From Hydrogenimonas sp. (GTDB lineage Bacteria > Campylobacterota > Campylobacteria > Campylobacterales > Hydrogenimonadaceae): 42,584 nucleotides of DNA. Shown here in pieces: positions 9,168 to 18,427 of this stretch (its first letter is position 1; each line of letters starts with the position of its first letter). A program made the translations under genes and the position numbers. Under the pieces are notes generated by a model, which did not search any database, was not told where the DNA came from, and saw only the letters and a list, made by a program, of their open reading frames with translations. The DNA lies in the NCBI GenBank assembly GCA_015484905.1, contig WFUN01000012.1, positions 1 through 42,584 on the forward strand, given 5' to 3'.

Positions 9168-10402
9168 GATGCATCCTCTCCGTCAGATTTCTTACCTGCA
9201 AACAGACTCGCTGCCGCATGAATCGCTATACCGATACCAGTAGCTGTGAGTATACCGAGTCCGAATTCATCCACACTCTTTTCAACTCCACCGGCCGGAG
9301 CTTTTATATTTGCATCCGCCATCGGTCTTTCATAGGCGTATTTATCCCAAAAATCTGGCTCCGAGCACCCTATGCATCCATGCCCCACACCTACCGGCCA
9401 ACTCACCGATTCGTTATAACGTATAATGGAGCAGTTATTGAAGGTCATGGGACCTTTGCATCCCATTTTGTAGAGACAGAAATTGTTTTTCGCCCCTTCG
9501 TCCCCCCACTCTTCCACAAACTCTCCGGCATCAAAATGTGCACGTCTTTCACAATTATCGTGGATTCTGTACCCGAAAGCGAATTTGGGGCGCAAAAGAG
9601 AGTCGAGCTCCGGAATCTGCCCTGTAAGGACATAGTGAAGAATCACTCCTACCATATTCGCAGGATTTGCGGGACAGGCAGGAATGTTTATTATAGGTTT
9701 TCCGTTAATGACATCCATGACGCCTTTGGCTCCGGTCGGATTCGGAGATGCGGCAGGAACACCGCCGAACGTCGCACATGTCCCCACCGCTACGATAGCG
9801 GCCGCATCGGCTGCAAGAGAGGTGAGCTGCTCTATAAAAGTCTCCCCTGCCGGACCCGTCGTACCATATATTCCATTTTCGGCCAAAGGTATCGCACCTT
9901 CAACGAAAAGAAGATATTTTCCTTTGAAAGTCTCTCTCGCATCGTCAAGTTGTCTTTCAGCCTGAAATCCGGCCGGAGCCATAAGAGTTTCGTGAAATTC
10001 CAGACTTATAATATCGAGTATGATATCGTCTATTTTCGGCCCGTCGCTTCGTATGAAGGCCTCCGTATTGCCGGCACAGTCCTGATATTCGACCCATATA
10101 ACCGGTATTCGGTTCATCATTTCAGCCGCTTCTGCTACAAGAGGTTCGAAAAAACCGGGCAGCATCAACATAGCGGTTGTGGCACTCGTCCATTTCATGA
10201 AGTCGCGCCTGCTGTAACCTTCATCTGAAAGAATTTCACTCAGCTCCGCTTTAGAGCCAAAAGATTCCATCGATTTAAGCTCTTCAATGCGCTTTTTGCA
10301 TCTGACATACAGCTCTTTGTAATATCTCTCTCCTCTGTTTGTATCCACCCGTGAATTTTTTGCGGTAAAGACTCTTTTTACCGCTTCCGCTCTGTCCGTC
10401 AT
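9164..10402 (-). CDS. hydA: [NiFe]-hydrogenase small subunit HydA with long Tat leader
   Basis: The electron-transfer subunit. The start at 10402 is well supported by GGAGGTGA just upstream. This places the Tat motif SRRDFMK at residues 64-70, unusually deep, after a charged, probably helical extension. A second ATG at 10270 has only a weak site. Distal-cluster ligands are His281, Cys284, Cys309 and Cys315. Medial [3Fe-4S] ligands are Cys324, Cys343 and Cys346. For the proximal cluster Cys109, Cys209 and Cys243 are present. The fourth position, normally Cys in a C-x-x-C pair, is Asn112 (DCAGN). A hydrophobic helix near 380-402 anchors the protein in the membrane next to HydC. It is the first gene of the hyd operon. 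Identity is secure; the effect of Asn112 is open. Confidence 0.96.
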   Translation of the reverse strand: MTDRAEAVKRVFTAKNSRVDTNRGERYYKELYVRCKKRIEELKSMESFGSKAELSEILSDEGYSRRDFMKWTSATTAMLMLPGFFEPLVAEAAEMMNRIPVIWVEYQDCAGNTEAFIRSDGPKIDDIILDIISLEFHETLMAPAGFQAERQLDDARETFKGKYLLFVEGAIPLAENGIYGTTGPAGETFIEQLTSLAADAAAIVAVGTCATFGGVPAASPNPTGAKGVMDVINGKPIINIPACPANPANMVGVILHYVLTGQIPELDSLLRPKFAFGYRIHDNCERRAHFDAGEFVEEWGDEGAKNNFCLYKMGCKGPMTFNNCSIIRYNESVSWPVGVGHGCIGCSEPDFWDKYAYERPMADANIKAPAGGVEKSVDEFGLGILTATGIGIAIHAAASLFAGKKSDGEDAS

Positions 10403-10642
10403 AAATCACCTCCAAATAGTGACCGATCTTTCGAACCCAAGTCTGTAGAGACAACAGATAACCCAAACTGTTTCCATCATATAGCGATAGTACTTAAACC
10501 GGAATAAATATAATAAAAAATATATTAAAATATTTATTGTTATATACTTTTGGGACCATCCGATCTATTTGTAATTCTTTACCAAACAAACCGTAACTTC
10601 ATATCATCATGGTATAATGGAGAAAAATATTGAGCGGAAGGA
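10403..10642. promoter_or_regulatory. Divergent promoter region, hyd operon and PDC-like gene
   Basis: This AT-rich spacer separates the minus-strand hyd operon from a plus-strand gene. For the plus strand, TATAAT at 10613-10618 is a perfect -10 element about 25 bp before the gene. For hydA the leader ends in GGAGGTGA. A run of A/T from about 10500 to 10545 is the likeliest place for the hyd promoter, but no element there is convincing. No sigma-54 -24/-12 pair was found. Confidence 0.45.
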
Positions 10643-11080
10643 ATGGACTTGAGCGAAGAGATGGAAAAAATCGAGGAGATCTACTGTCTTAACAAAGAGA
10701 GTATCCGTAGCTATCTGATCGGTCTTTTAAACAGATACGAAAGCAACGACTATTCGATCGATGGGTTGAAAAAAGTGGTCAAAGAGACCCCTTATCTGAT
10801 GGTTGCCTATATTGTAAATGATGATTGCATTCAGGAATCTCCCAATATATACAAAGATCATATAAACGATGCGAAACAGGGAATGAACCGCCGATCATTT
10901 TTACGTTACATACGCACCAAAAGGGACCGCTTTTTTCTGAGTGATCCATACTACAACGAAACGTCAGGCAAAATATATGTTCTTTTGTATGAAGAACATG
11001 AAAACAAAATGCTCTTTTTCAACTTCGATATAAAAGCGGTTATTCAACATCTTGGGCTCTGGGAAACTCTGGATAGTTAG
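10643..11080 (+). CDS. Small soluble protein with a PDC/Cache-like sensor fold
   Basis: The 145-residue product has no signal peptide or membrane helix. Its second half (KRDRFFLSDPYYNETSGKIY, then VLLYEE and FFNFDIKAVI) resembles the end of PDC/Cache ligand-binding domains, where SDPY-x-S-x-TG-x-P is followed by a G-x-DIDL-like strand. Such domains normally sit outside the membrane in chemoreceptors and kinases; this is a free-standing cytoplasmic version, known from some proteobacterial small proteins. The start is uncertain: GGAAGGA abuts the ATG at 10643 with almost no spacing but is well placed (six bases) for the in-frame TTG at 10649. A good TATAAT lies upstream, so the gene is probably transcribed. 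Its ligand and partner are unknown. Confidence 0.6.
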   Translation: MDLSEEMEKIEEIYCLNKESIRSYLIGLLNRYESNDYSIDGLKKVVKETPYLMVAYIVNDDCIQESPNIYKDHINDAKQGMNRRSFLRYIRTKRDRFFLSDPYYNETSGKIYVLLYEEHENKMLFFNFDIKAVIQHLGLWETLDS

Positions 11081-11420
11081 TAAGAGCGCTCTATGGATAT
11101 CGAAATCTTTTGAAACAATGTAACGGCAAGCCTTAGGTCAAAGTGCAAAAATACTCTTTTGTATCTTTGCTCGCTTTTATACAACTTTGCAAACCGGCCG
11201 CTTTTTATATATTTTCAAGAGCAGGTAACAGTACTCTTATACACTTCTACCGTACTTTATATCACTCAGCCCTTCAAAGGCATGTTCGCCCACACTATAA
11301 GCTCATCGTAACACAGAGCGACGAAACCGGGAAGAGAGCCCCTATTAAACGATACTTTCCCTCCTTTTCATGGAGAGCGGGAGATAAAAAATCAACACTT
11401 TCCGCAGACAGAACACCAAA
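11081..11420. other. Intergenic stretch between convergent genes, nothing convincing
   Basis: 340 bases between the PDC-like gene and the pckA stop. No coding frame with a ribosome site was seen. The only weak symmetry is CTCC/GGAG around 11360-11375. It lacks a T-run, so I do not call it a terminator. Confidence 0.4.
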
Positions 11421-13001
11421 TCACAACTGTGGGCCGGCAGCAGAAAAGTCGAATTCACTGCTGACGCTGTCATAGCGGTGGAAATTCTCCCTAAACATGT
11501 AGCCCAGCTTTTTAAGGCTCTGCATATAGGTCTCTTTATCTCTCCATGTATTCATCGGATTTAGAACTTCCGTATTTACTCCCTGCAATGTTTTTGGAAT
11601 CTGGAGATTGAATATAGGAAGCATCTCGAACTCGCTCTCATTGATAGCGCCGCTCAAGATCGCATTTATACAGCCACGCGTATCTTTTATACTCATACGG
11701 TGCCCCACTCCATAAGGACCGCCTGTCCATCCCGTATTGACGAGATATACGTTGACACCGTATTTCTCTATCTTTTCACCGAGAAGCTTTGCATAGACTG
11801 TAGGATGCAAAGGCAAAAACGCCTCTCCAAAACAGGCGCTGAATGTGGCTACAGGCTCTGTAATTCCCCGTTCAGTCCCTGCAACTTTGGCTGTATACCC
11901 GCTTAGAAAATAATACATTGCCTGCTCTTTTGTCAGTCTGCTTACAGGAGGAAGCACTCCAAAGGCGTCAGCGGAGAGAAAAATGATATTTTTGGGATGG
12001 TCGCCCATCAAGGTGCATTCATAATTTTCGATATGCTCTATCGGGTAGCTTACACGTGTATTTTCTGTTTTGCTTCCATCGCCGTAATCTACATTTCCCT
12101 CTTCATCGACAACCACATTTTCAAGGAGCGCGCCTCTTCTGATGGCTCTGTATATTTCCGGTTCGCTATTCGGATCCAAGTTGATCACTTTGGCGTAACA
12201 TCCGCCTTCGAAATTGAAAACGCCGTTTTCGTCCCAGCCGTGTTCATCATCTCCTATAAGGCGGCGATTGGGATCTGTAGAGAGCGTTGTTTTGCCTGTC
12301 CCGCTAAGGCCGAAAAAGAGTGCCACGTCATCATCTTTTCCGATATTGGCCGAACAGTGCATGGAGAGCTTTCCCTCAAGCGGCAGCCAGTAGTTCATCA
12401 TTGTAAAGATACCCTTTTTCATTTCACCGCCATACCAGGTACCGCCGATGATAGCTACATTCTCTTCAATATTGAAGACTACGAAAACTTCGGAGTTCAG
12501 ACCATGCTCTCTCCACTTTTCATTCGTTACCTGACATGCGTTGTAGAGTGTGAAATCAGGAGTAAAGTTTTCAAGTTCCTCTTTGCTTGGACGTATGAAC
12601 ATGTTTTTTACAAAGTGAGCCTGCCACGCAATTTCACTGACAAACCGTATAGATCTGCGGCTTGTCGGACTTGCACCGACAAAGACATCTGTAATATAGA
12701 GATTTTTTCCCGACAGCTCTTCTTTGGTAATCTCAAAAAGTTCCTCATATATCTCTTTTGAGACAGGCTGGTTTATATCGCCCCACGCTATATATTTTTC
12801 ACTGGGCGGCTGTTTGACAAAATATTTGTCTTTGGGGCTTCGACCTGTGAAGATCCCGGTATCCACAGTTGTCGCGCCACTTTTTGTCAACTTCGCTTCG
12901 CCACGTTCGAGTGTATGCCTGATCACCTCGTCATAATCAAGGTTATAAAAAACCTTACCTATATTATCAAGTCCAAGTTGGTCGAGTCCCTTAGGTGTCA
13001 T
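11421..13001 (-). CDS. pckA: ATP-dependent phosphoenolpyruvate carboxykinase
   Basis: Interconverts oxaloacetate plus ATP with PEP, CO2 and ADP; in autotrophs using the reductive TCA cycle it feeds gluconeogenesis. Clear family motifs are [10 protein letters not shown], the kinase-1a P-loop [11 protein letters not shown], the metal-binding LIGDDEHGW and [10 protein letters not shown] choose ATG 13001 (526 residues): AAAAGG sits five bases upstream and [11 protein letters not shown] aligns with the usual N-terminus. An in-frame ATG at 13016 would add five residues with poorer ribosome-site spacing. The gene stands alone, with about 190 bases of upstream leader and a downstream stretch without a clear terminator. 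Confidence 0.97.
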   Translation of the reverse strand: MTPKGLDQLGLDNIGKVFYNLDYDEVIRHTLERGEAKLTKSGATTVDTGIFTGRSPKDKYFVKQPPSEKYIAWGDINQPVSKEIYEELFEITKEELSGKNLYITDVFVGASPTSRRSIRFVSEIAWQAHFVKNMFIRPSKEELENFTPDFTLYNACQVTNEKWREHGLNSEVFVVFNIEENVAIIGGTWYGGEMKKGIFTMMNYWLPLEGKLSMHCSANIGKDDDVALFFGLSGTGKTTLSTDPNRRLIGDDEHGWDENGVFNFEGGCYAKVINLDPNSEPEIYRAIRRGALLENVVVDEEGNVDYGDGSKTENTRVSYPIEHIENYECTLMGDHPKNIIFLSADAFGVLPPVSRLTKEQAMYYFLSGYTAKVAGTERGITEPVATFSACFGEAFLPLHPTVYAKLLGEKIEKYGVNVYLVNTGWTGGPYGVGHRMSIKDTRGCINAILSGAINESEFEMLPIFNLQIPKTLQGVNTEVLNPMNTWRDKETYMQSLKKLGYMFRENFHRYDSVSSEFDFSAAGPQL

Positions 13002-13204
13002 TGTACCTTTTCCCATATTTGAATCTTTAGCAACACCTCAGAAGAAATCGAGGCATCTTTTAATAGTGTAATTTTACTCTTCTATTCTTTGACAAAACAA
13101 AAATTACAGCTCTATTACAAAAAAAATTCTCTTTTTGTTATTATAAATCGAACAAAAGGGAGATCGAAACAAGTTTTGTGCCAAATAGACAAATTACGTT
13201 CAAA

Positions 13205-13762
13205 CTATTTTCTAACAGCGCGGGAAATCGAGTATGCTATAGCGGATACTATCAAAACTCCTATCATTGGCATTATCCATGGATTCTCCTTTGCCCCTTC
13301 CAGAAGAGACAAAACCGTTTTCCCGCCATAATAACTAAACCCTCCAACCACTGCAGCCCAAAGTGCCGAAGCAAGAAGGTTGAAAATCGCGAATTTGACG
13401 GTATCATAACGTGTAAGACCTATCGCTATGGGAACAAGCGTTTTTACACCATATATATATTTTTGTAAAAATATCACCCAGACTCCATATTTTTTCATAA
13501 GCAGATGAGAGTAGGCAAGTTTTCTTCTATGCTTTTTGAGATAATCCATCATTGTATGTTTGTTGAATCTGGTAAAAAGCAGTAGGGCCATATCACCTAT
13601 GAAATTGGCGGCAAATCCTACAGCGACGCTCGTGTATATATCCATTTTTCCCATCGAAGAGAGCACACCGGCTGTAGCGAGAGCGAAAAACCCGCCTCCG
13701 AGGGTATAAAAGAACAAGATTATATATCCGTACGCTATCAGGCTGTCGATTATCTCGTGCAA
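13205..13762 (-). CDS. DedA/VTT-family inner-membrane protein
   Basis: 185 residues with hydrophobic stretches near 8-36, 41-64, 110-140 and 160-180 and a DedA-like central segment: LATAGVLSSMGKMD, FAANFIGD, then KYGVWVIFLQKYIYGVKTLVPIAIG. In DedA proteins this part contains re-entrant loops with Gly-x-x-(V/I)-P-hydrophobic signatures. The family is linked to proton-motive-force upkeep and lipid or carrier flipping. The start codon is TTG at 13762, backed by AAGGG six bases upstream. The protein is divergent from E. coli DedA/YqjA, so a specific function should not be assumed. The gene diverges from ovoA. Confidence 0.72.
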   Translation of the reverse strand: MHEIIDSLIAYGYIILFFYTLGGGFFALATAGVLSSMGKMDIYTSVAVGFAANFIGDMALLLFTRFNKHTMMDYLKKHRRKLAYSHLLMKKYGVWVIFLQKYIYGVKTLVPIAIGLTRYDTVKFAIFNLLASALWAAVVGGFSYYGGKTVLSLLEGAKENPWIMPMIGVLIVSAIAYSISRAVRK

Positions 13763-13930
13763 ATCGGACCCTTTTATACTTTTAAGCGTGATTGTACCCG
13801 GTTTTGATAAAATATTACATAATTCATATTGACATTACTTTGCAAAAAGCGAAATTCGCATAAAGTTGGCCAATTGCGAAACAGCTGTATGTTGGACAAG
13901 AGCGAAACAATAAAAAACCGGAGTTTTACA

Positions 13931-16027
13931 ATGACAAAAACAGAACACATTCCGACGCTTCTTGCCGGCGATCCGGAGTCGAAACGCGAGGAGATTCGAC
14001 GCTATTTTCATGATTCATGCAGAAGATACGAGTCGCTTTTTTCACTTTTGAAAAGTGACGAATCCTTCTATAATCGCCCTGAGCCGCTTCGGCACCCGCA
14101 TATATTTTATTATGGGCATACAGCTGCTTTCTATATCAATAAATTGATTCTTGCGAAACTGATAGAAAAAAGGGTCGATCCAAAGCTTGAGTCCATATTC
14201 GCGGTCGGAGTTGATGAAATGAGTTGGGACGATCTTGATGGAACCGGCTATCGCTGGCCTTCGGTTGAAAAAGTGCGCTCATATAGAGCGGAAGTCAGAA
14301 AGCTCGTAGACGGCCTTATCGATTCTATGAGTCTTGAACTTCCGATTACCTGGGAGTCTCCATGGTGGGTAATTCTCATGGGAATAGAGCATGAAAGAAT
14401 ACATATAGAGACATCGTCGGTATTGATAAGGCAGACAGATCTGTCGCTTCTCCGTCCACCAAAATCCTGGAAAATCCACCCATCTGGTTCCGATGCCCCA
14501 CGTAACTCTTTAATCGAAGTTCCCGGCGGAAGAGTCACGATAGGGAAGAAAAGAGACGACGACTATTATGGATGGGATAACGAATATGGATGCCATGAAG
14601 CCGATATTCCGGGTTTCAGAGCTTCAAAATATATTGTCAGTAACGCAGAGTTTCTGGATTTTGTAAAAAGTGGCGGTTATGAAAACGATTCTTGGTGGGA
14701 GGAGGAGGGGCTTGCATGGCGTAATTACAAAGAAGCGAAACATCCATGCTTCTGGATTCCGGATAATGGAAATTACAAATACAGGGCTCTTGCAGAAGTT
14801 ATACAGATGCCGATGGATTGGCCTGTTGAGGTAAACTATCATGAAGCCAAAGCTTTTTGCAACTGGCTTGGCAACAAGAGCGGCACCAGGCTGCGTCTAC
14901 CTACGGAAGACGAATGGTATCGTCTATATGACTATTGCGATATACCTGAAATTGTGCAACAAAAGGGAAAAATAGGAGCAAATATCGGATTGCGATTTTT
15001 TACCTCCTCTCCTGTAGATATGTTTAAACATGGCGACTTTTACGATATTGTAGGCAATGTATGGCAATGGACCGAAACTCCTATATATCCTTTTGAAGGT
15101 TTCGAAGTACATCCGATTTATGACGACTTTACAACACCTACATACGACGGCCGTCACAATCTGATAAAAGGGGGCTCTTTTGCAAGTACCGGAAACGAAA
15201 CACTAAAAAGCTCGCGTTACGCTTTCAGGCGTCACTTTTTTCAGCATGCCGGATTCCGCTATGTCGAAAGCTGCTATGAAGAGAGGGTCGGCTCTGCCTC
15301 ATACGAATCCGATGAGCAGATAGGCCGATACTGCGAATTCGGATGGGGAGAGACTTACTTCAACATACCGAACTATTCGCAAAACTGTGCCAGAACTGCT
15401 CTTGAGTTCTGTAAAAATAGAAGACGACTCAAAGCTCTTGATATAGGGTGCGCCACTGGGCGAAGCACATTGGAGCTCGCAACGCAATTTGAATCGGTTA
15501 CAGGAGTCGATTTCTCCGCCCGTTTCATAGGAGCTGCGGAAAAGATTCGCAGCGAAGGAGAGATAAGCTATATGATACCTACAGAAGGGGATCTGACAGA
15601 ACAGAAAAAAATTGATCTGCCGGATTATCTGAAAAAGGTGGTAGAAAGGGTCGATTTCCAGCAAGGGGACGCCTGCAACCTCAAGCCTTCTTTCAAAGAG
15701 TACGACCTGGTCACTGCATTCAATCTGATAGACCGACTTTACGATCCGGAAAAATTCCTGCGTGATATAACAGAGCGCATAAACAGAGGTGGAATATTTG
15801 TTTTAAGCTCTCCTTATACATGGCAAGAAGAGTATACACCCAAAAAAAAGTGGCTTGGAGGATTTCGACGAAACAATGGGTCTGTTACGACTATGGAGAG
15901 ATTGAAAAAGGTGCTTGAACCCGAATTCAGGCTGATGGAAATATGTGATATGGAGTTTGTAATACGTGAAACGAGCCGTAAATTTCAACACTCTTTGGCA
16001 CAGCTTTCAATCTGGGAGAGGTTATGA
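13931..16027 (+). CDS. ovoA: 5-histidylcysteine sulfoxide synthase / mercaptohistidine N-methyltransferase OvoA
   Basis: OvoA joins cysteine to C5 of histidine with O2 at a non-haem iron, and its C-terminal methyltransferase later makes ovothiol A. The 698 residues show the three expected parts. A DinB-like domain carries the iron ligands His63 (YGHTAA), His154 and His158 (EHERIHIE). An FGE-sulfatase/EgtB-like domain follows at about 175-450 (GNVWQWTET, then GGSFAST and HAGFRYV). A SAM methyltransferase spans about 490-698 (LDIGCATGRS). ATG 13931 is chosen because GGAG lies eight bases before it; upstream in-frame starts at 13829 and 13889 have no ribosome site. The stop overlaps the ovoB start as ATGA. 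A selenium- or ergothioneine-type homologue is less likely, because EgtB lacks the fused methyltransferase. Confidence 0.92.
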   Translation: MTKTEHIPTLLAGDPESKREEIRRYFHDSCRRYESLFSLLKSDESFYNRPEPLRHPHIFYYGHTAAFYINKLILAKLIEKRVDPKLESIFAVGVDEMSWDDLDGTGYRWPSVEKVRSYRAEVRKLVDGLIDSMSLELPITWESPWWVILMGIEHERIHIETSSVLIRQTDLSLLRPPKSWKIHPSGSDAPRNSLIEVPGGRVTIGKKRDDDYYGWDNEYGCHEADIPGFRASKYIVSNAEFLDFVKSGGYENDSWWEEEGLAWRNYKEAKHPCFWIPDNGNYKYRALAEVIQMPMDWPVEVNYHEAKAFCNWLGNKSGTRLRLPTEDEWYRLYDYCDIPEIVQQKGKIGANIGLRFFTSSPVDMFKHGDFYDIVGNVWQWTETPIYPFEGFEVHPIYDDFTTPTYDGRHNLIKGGSFASTGNETLKSSRYAFRRHFFQHAGFRYVESCYEERVGSASYESDEQIGRYCEFGWGETYFNIPNYSQNCARTALEFCKNRRRLKALDIGCATGRSTLELATQFESVTGVDFSARFIGAAEKIRSEGEISYMIPTEGDLTEQKKIDLPDYLKKVVERVDFQQGDACNLKPSFKEYDLVTAFNLIDRLYDPEKFLRDITERINRGGIFVLSSPYTWQEEYTPKKKWLGGFRRNNGSVTTMERLKKVLEPEFRLMEICDMEFVIRETSRKFQHSLAQLSIWERL

Positions 16028-17190
16028 GACCATTTGAAACACAGATAGATAGAAGTGGCACATACACCCTGCAGTGGGATGGAAGAGAAAAAAGGTTCGA
16101 CTCGTCCGAGATACTGCCGTTATGGGTCGCAGATATGGATCTTCCGTCTCCGGAATGTATAACGAACGCTTTAAAGAGGCGTGCCGGGCATCCGATCTAT
16201 GGCTACACCATCTACCCGGAGAGATTTTTTGAAGCAATTTGCGGCTGGATGAAAAGCATGCATGGGTGGAATATAGAAAAAAACAGTATCGTACCAGTAC
16301 CCGGGGTCGTTCCTGCACTCAATTTTCTGGTAAACGCCTTCAGCAGACCCCAGGATGGGATAATCATACAACCTCCGGTCTACCACCCATTTTTCCGCCT
16401 GGGCAAAAACCATAACAGAAGGTTGCTCGAAAACAGACTTCTACTTGAAAACGGCCGCTACAAAATTGATTTTGACGATTTCTACACAAAAGCCAAGGAG
16501 GCGAAACTCTTTATACTCTGCTCTCCCCACAATCCTGTAGGACGGGTATGGGAGAGAGAGGAACTCGAGAAAATGGTAGAGATATGTCTAAGTGAAAATC
16601 TGCTTATAATAAGTGACGAGATTCATGCAGATATTGTATTTGCTCCAAACAGACATATCCCAACGGCTCTCATCTCCCGGGAGGCGGCGGATATTACGAT
16701 CACGCTCAACGCTCCATCCAAATCATTCAACATAGCCGGATTAAACACGGCATACGCAATAGTCGAAAATGAAACGAAAAAAAGGCGTTTTGAAACAGAG
16801 TTGGAGCGCTATGATCTTACAATGGGTAATCTTTTCGGTATAGAGGCGCTGATTTGGGCCTATGAAGAGGGCGAAGACTGGATAAAAAAACTTCTCAAAC
16901 ACCTGAAAGGAAATATAGAGTATGTAAAATCTTTTCTTGATGAGGCTTCATCTTCTGTCCACCCTTTGAATCCGGAAGCCACATATCTGATGTGGCTCGA
17001 CTGCCGTGGCCTTGGAATGGATGACAGAGAGCTTACTGATTTTTTTGTAAAAAAGGCGAAACTCGGATTGAACAGCGGTATAAGTTTCGGTACCGGAGGC
17101 AGCGGTTTCATGCGTTTGAATATCGGATGCAGCAGAAAAAAACTTGAAAGGGCCATGCTGCAGTTAAAAAACGCTTTGGACGAGCTTTGA
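16024..17190 (+). CDS. ovoB: PLP-dependent C-S lyase of MalY/PatB type, probable OvoB
   Basis: A fold-type I aminotransferase-like protein of 388 residues, close to MalY/PatB cystathionine beta-lyases. The PLP Lys is Lys233 in APSKSFNIAGL. SDEIHAD at 197-203 holds the Asp that pairs with the pyridine nitrogen, and CSPHNPVG at 166-173 carries the substrate-side Asn. The start overlaps the ovoA stop by four bases, so the two are co-translated. In the known ovothiol route, the sulfoxide made by OvoA is split by a PLP lyase of exactly this family (OvoB) to 5-mercaptohistidine, which the OvoA methyltransferase then methylates. The function is therefore inferred from family plus tight coupling. General cystathionine beta-lyase activity remains possible. 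It converges on a membrane-protein gene with ten bases between. Confidence 0.82.
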   Translation: MRPFETQIDRSGTYTLQWDGREKRFDSSEILPLWVADMDLPSPECITNALKRRAGHPIYGYTIYPERFFEAICGWMKSMHGWNIEKNSIVPVPGVVPALNFLVNAFSRPQDGIIIQPPVYHPFFRLGKNHNRRLLENRLLLENGRYKIDFDDFYTKAKEAKLFILCSPHNPVGRVWEREELEKMVEICLSENLLIISDEIHADIVFAPNRHIPTALISREAADITITLNAPSKSFNIAGLNTAYAIVENETKKRRFETELERYDLTMGNLFGIEALIWAYEEGEDWIKKLLKHLKGNIEYVKSFLDEASSSVHPLNPEATYLMWLDCRGLGMDDRELTDFFVKKAKLGLNSGISFGTGGSGFMRLNIGCSRKKLERAMLQLKNALDEL

Positions 17191-17200
17191 TGTTGGAACT

Positions 17201-18427
17201 CTATCCATTGGCAGGAATACCGAATATTACTACCGTCAAAGATATGGAAGCTACAAACGAAAAAGCGAAAAATTTCAGAATCCGAAACGGTATCTCTTTA
17301 TGCTTTAAGGCGGTCAAAGCGGCAACAGAAGCCTGCAAAAAATAATAGAACGCAAAAGCTTTTGATGCGTATACAATAACTTCGAATACGTTGGAACTCC
17401 AAACTATAACAAGACCTCCTACAGCAATGAGAGTATACCCCAGAGCCAAAGAGATTTTTTTCCTGCTCAGCTCATATAAAAGACCGCTGCCTCCCTGGGC
17501 ATCAGCAACGGCTGCATCGAACTGAGCGATTAGAGCAAGAGCTACAAGCATCACCGGCAGAATCGTGGCGATATGACGTGAAATAGTGATTATTGCGGTA
17601 TCCTGTCCTGCGGAGGGAAGAGGATAGTGGAAATAATAGAGCATCAGACCGATATATACTACATATACCGCACCGGATATCCATTGGGCATATCGCATGG
17701 TCCTGATCCTAAGCTTCGGCGGAAACCTCTCTCCAAGATATCGGGATGTCTCGAACCCCTGAACGACTATCAACATTCCAAGAACCATCCGCAGCTCATC
17801 CCATCCAACTCCGGTATCGCTTTTAGGCAGCGACCACACTCCATGCAGCAGAGCTTCGCTGTTTCCGAAAACAAGTCCGGCTATCAGTCCTCCTATAATA
17901 CCAAGCTTTACCGCCTCAAAGCGGCCAAGAAAACCGAATCCGCGATGTTGTCCGTAAAACGCTATAAAGATTATGACTGCCGATGTTACACTTTTTGAAA
18001 TAAGCGGATTTATAATATCGGCACCACGCAGCAAAAAGTCTCCAAAAAGGGTAAGATAGTAGGTTACTGAGACTATATAGGCAAACGAAAGAGCCCACTG
18101 TGAAAGTCTCTCCAGCACATAAGGAGCTCTGTGCAGTGTATTGGCAGCCAGCCTCGGTTCGACATACTCTATGTTGAAACGGATTGCCGAGCCGATCGTA
18201 TATGCGAAAATGACCAGAAAAAGCATGGCCACCGCAGCCAAATTTCCAACGCTCATCTGTAATATAGGAGCCACAACAAGAAAACCGCTTCCGATAATCG
18301 AAGCGAGAGGAACAGTCGTTGCAGCCCACCAGCCACTCTTTTCTACCGGTTTGCTGAAAAGTAATACCGTAATGAGCAAAGTAGCAGATATGACTACAAT
18401 ATTGGGAGTGATATCGGCATCTGTCAC
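17201..18427 (-). CDS. LeuT/APC-fold-like membrane transporter, substrate unknown
   Basis: About 408 residues with 10-12 hydrophobic helices and no soluble domain. The first helices carry SIIGSGFLVVAP, like the broken G-S-G helix 1 of APC-type carriers. A later helix has VVQGFETSRYLGERF, like the broken helix 6. I cannot assign a family name or substrate. GTG at 18427 is the preferred start: AGGAAG lies six bases upstream and it overlaps the TGA of the upstream ORF (GTGA). An in-frame ATG at 18451 is the alternative. It is the last gene of a unit that begins with a small protein and a beta-carbonic anhydrase, so uptake of an inorganic-carbon species is one possibility; amino-acid transport is the default. 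Confidence 0.6.
   Translation of the reverse strand: MTDADITPNIVVISATLLITVLLFSKPVEKSGWWAATTVPLASIIGSGFLVVAPILQMSVGNLAAVAMLFLVIFAYTIGSAIRFNIEYVEPRLAANTLHRAPYVLERLSQWALSFAYIVSVTYYLTLFGDFLLRGADIINPLISKSVTSAVIIFIAFYGQHRGFGFLGRFEAVKLGIIGGLIAGLVFGNSEALLHGVWSLPKSDTGVGWDELRMVLGMLIVVQGFETSRYLGERFPPKLRIRTMRYAQWISGAVYVVYIGLMLYYFHYPLPSAGQDTAIITISRHIATILPVMLVALALIAQFDAAVADAQGGSGLLYELSRKKISLALGYTLIAVGGLVIVWSSNVFEVIVYASKAFAFYYFLQASVAALTALKHKEIPFRILKFFAFSFVASISLTVVIFGIPANG

Noticed and set aside
9218-10228. A 336-codon open frame on the plus strand
   Set aside because: It lies wholly antisense to hydA and hydB, whose motifs are certain, and its translation has Cys/Arg/His-rich composition without any family resemblance.
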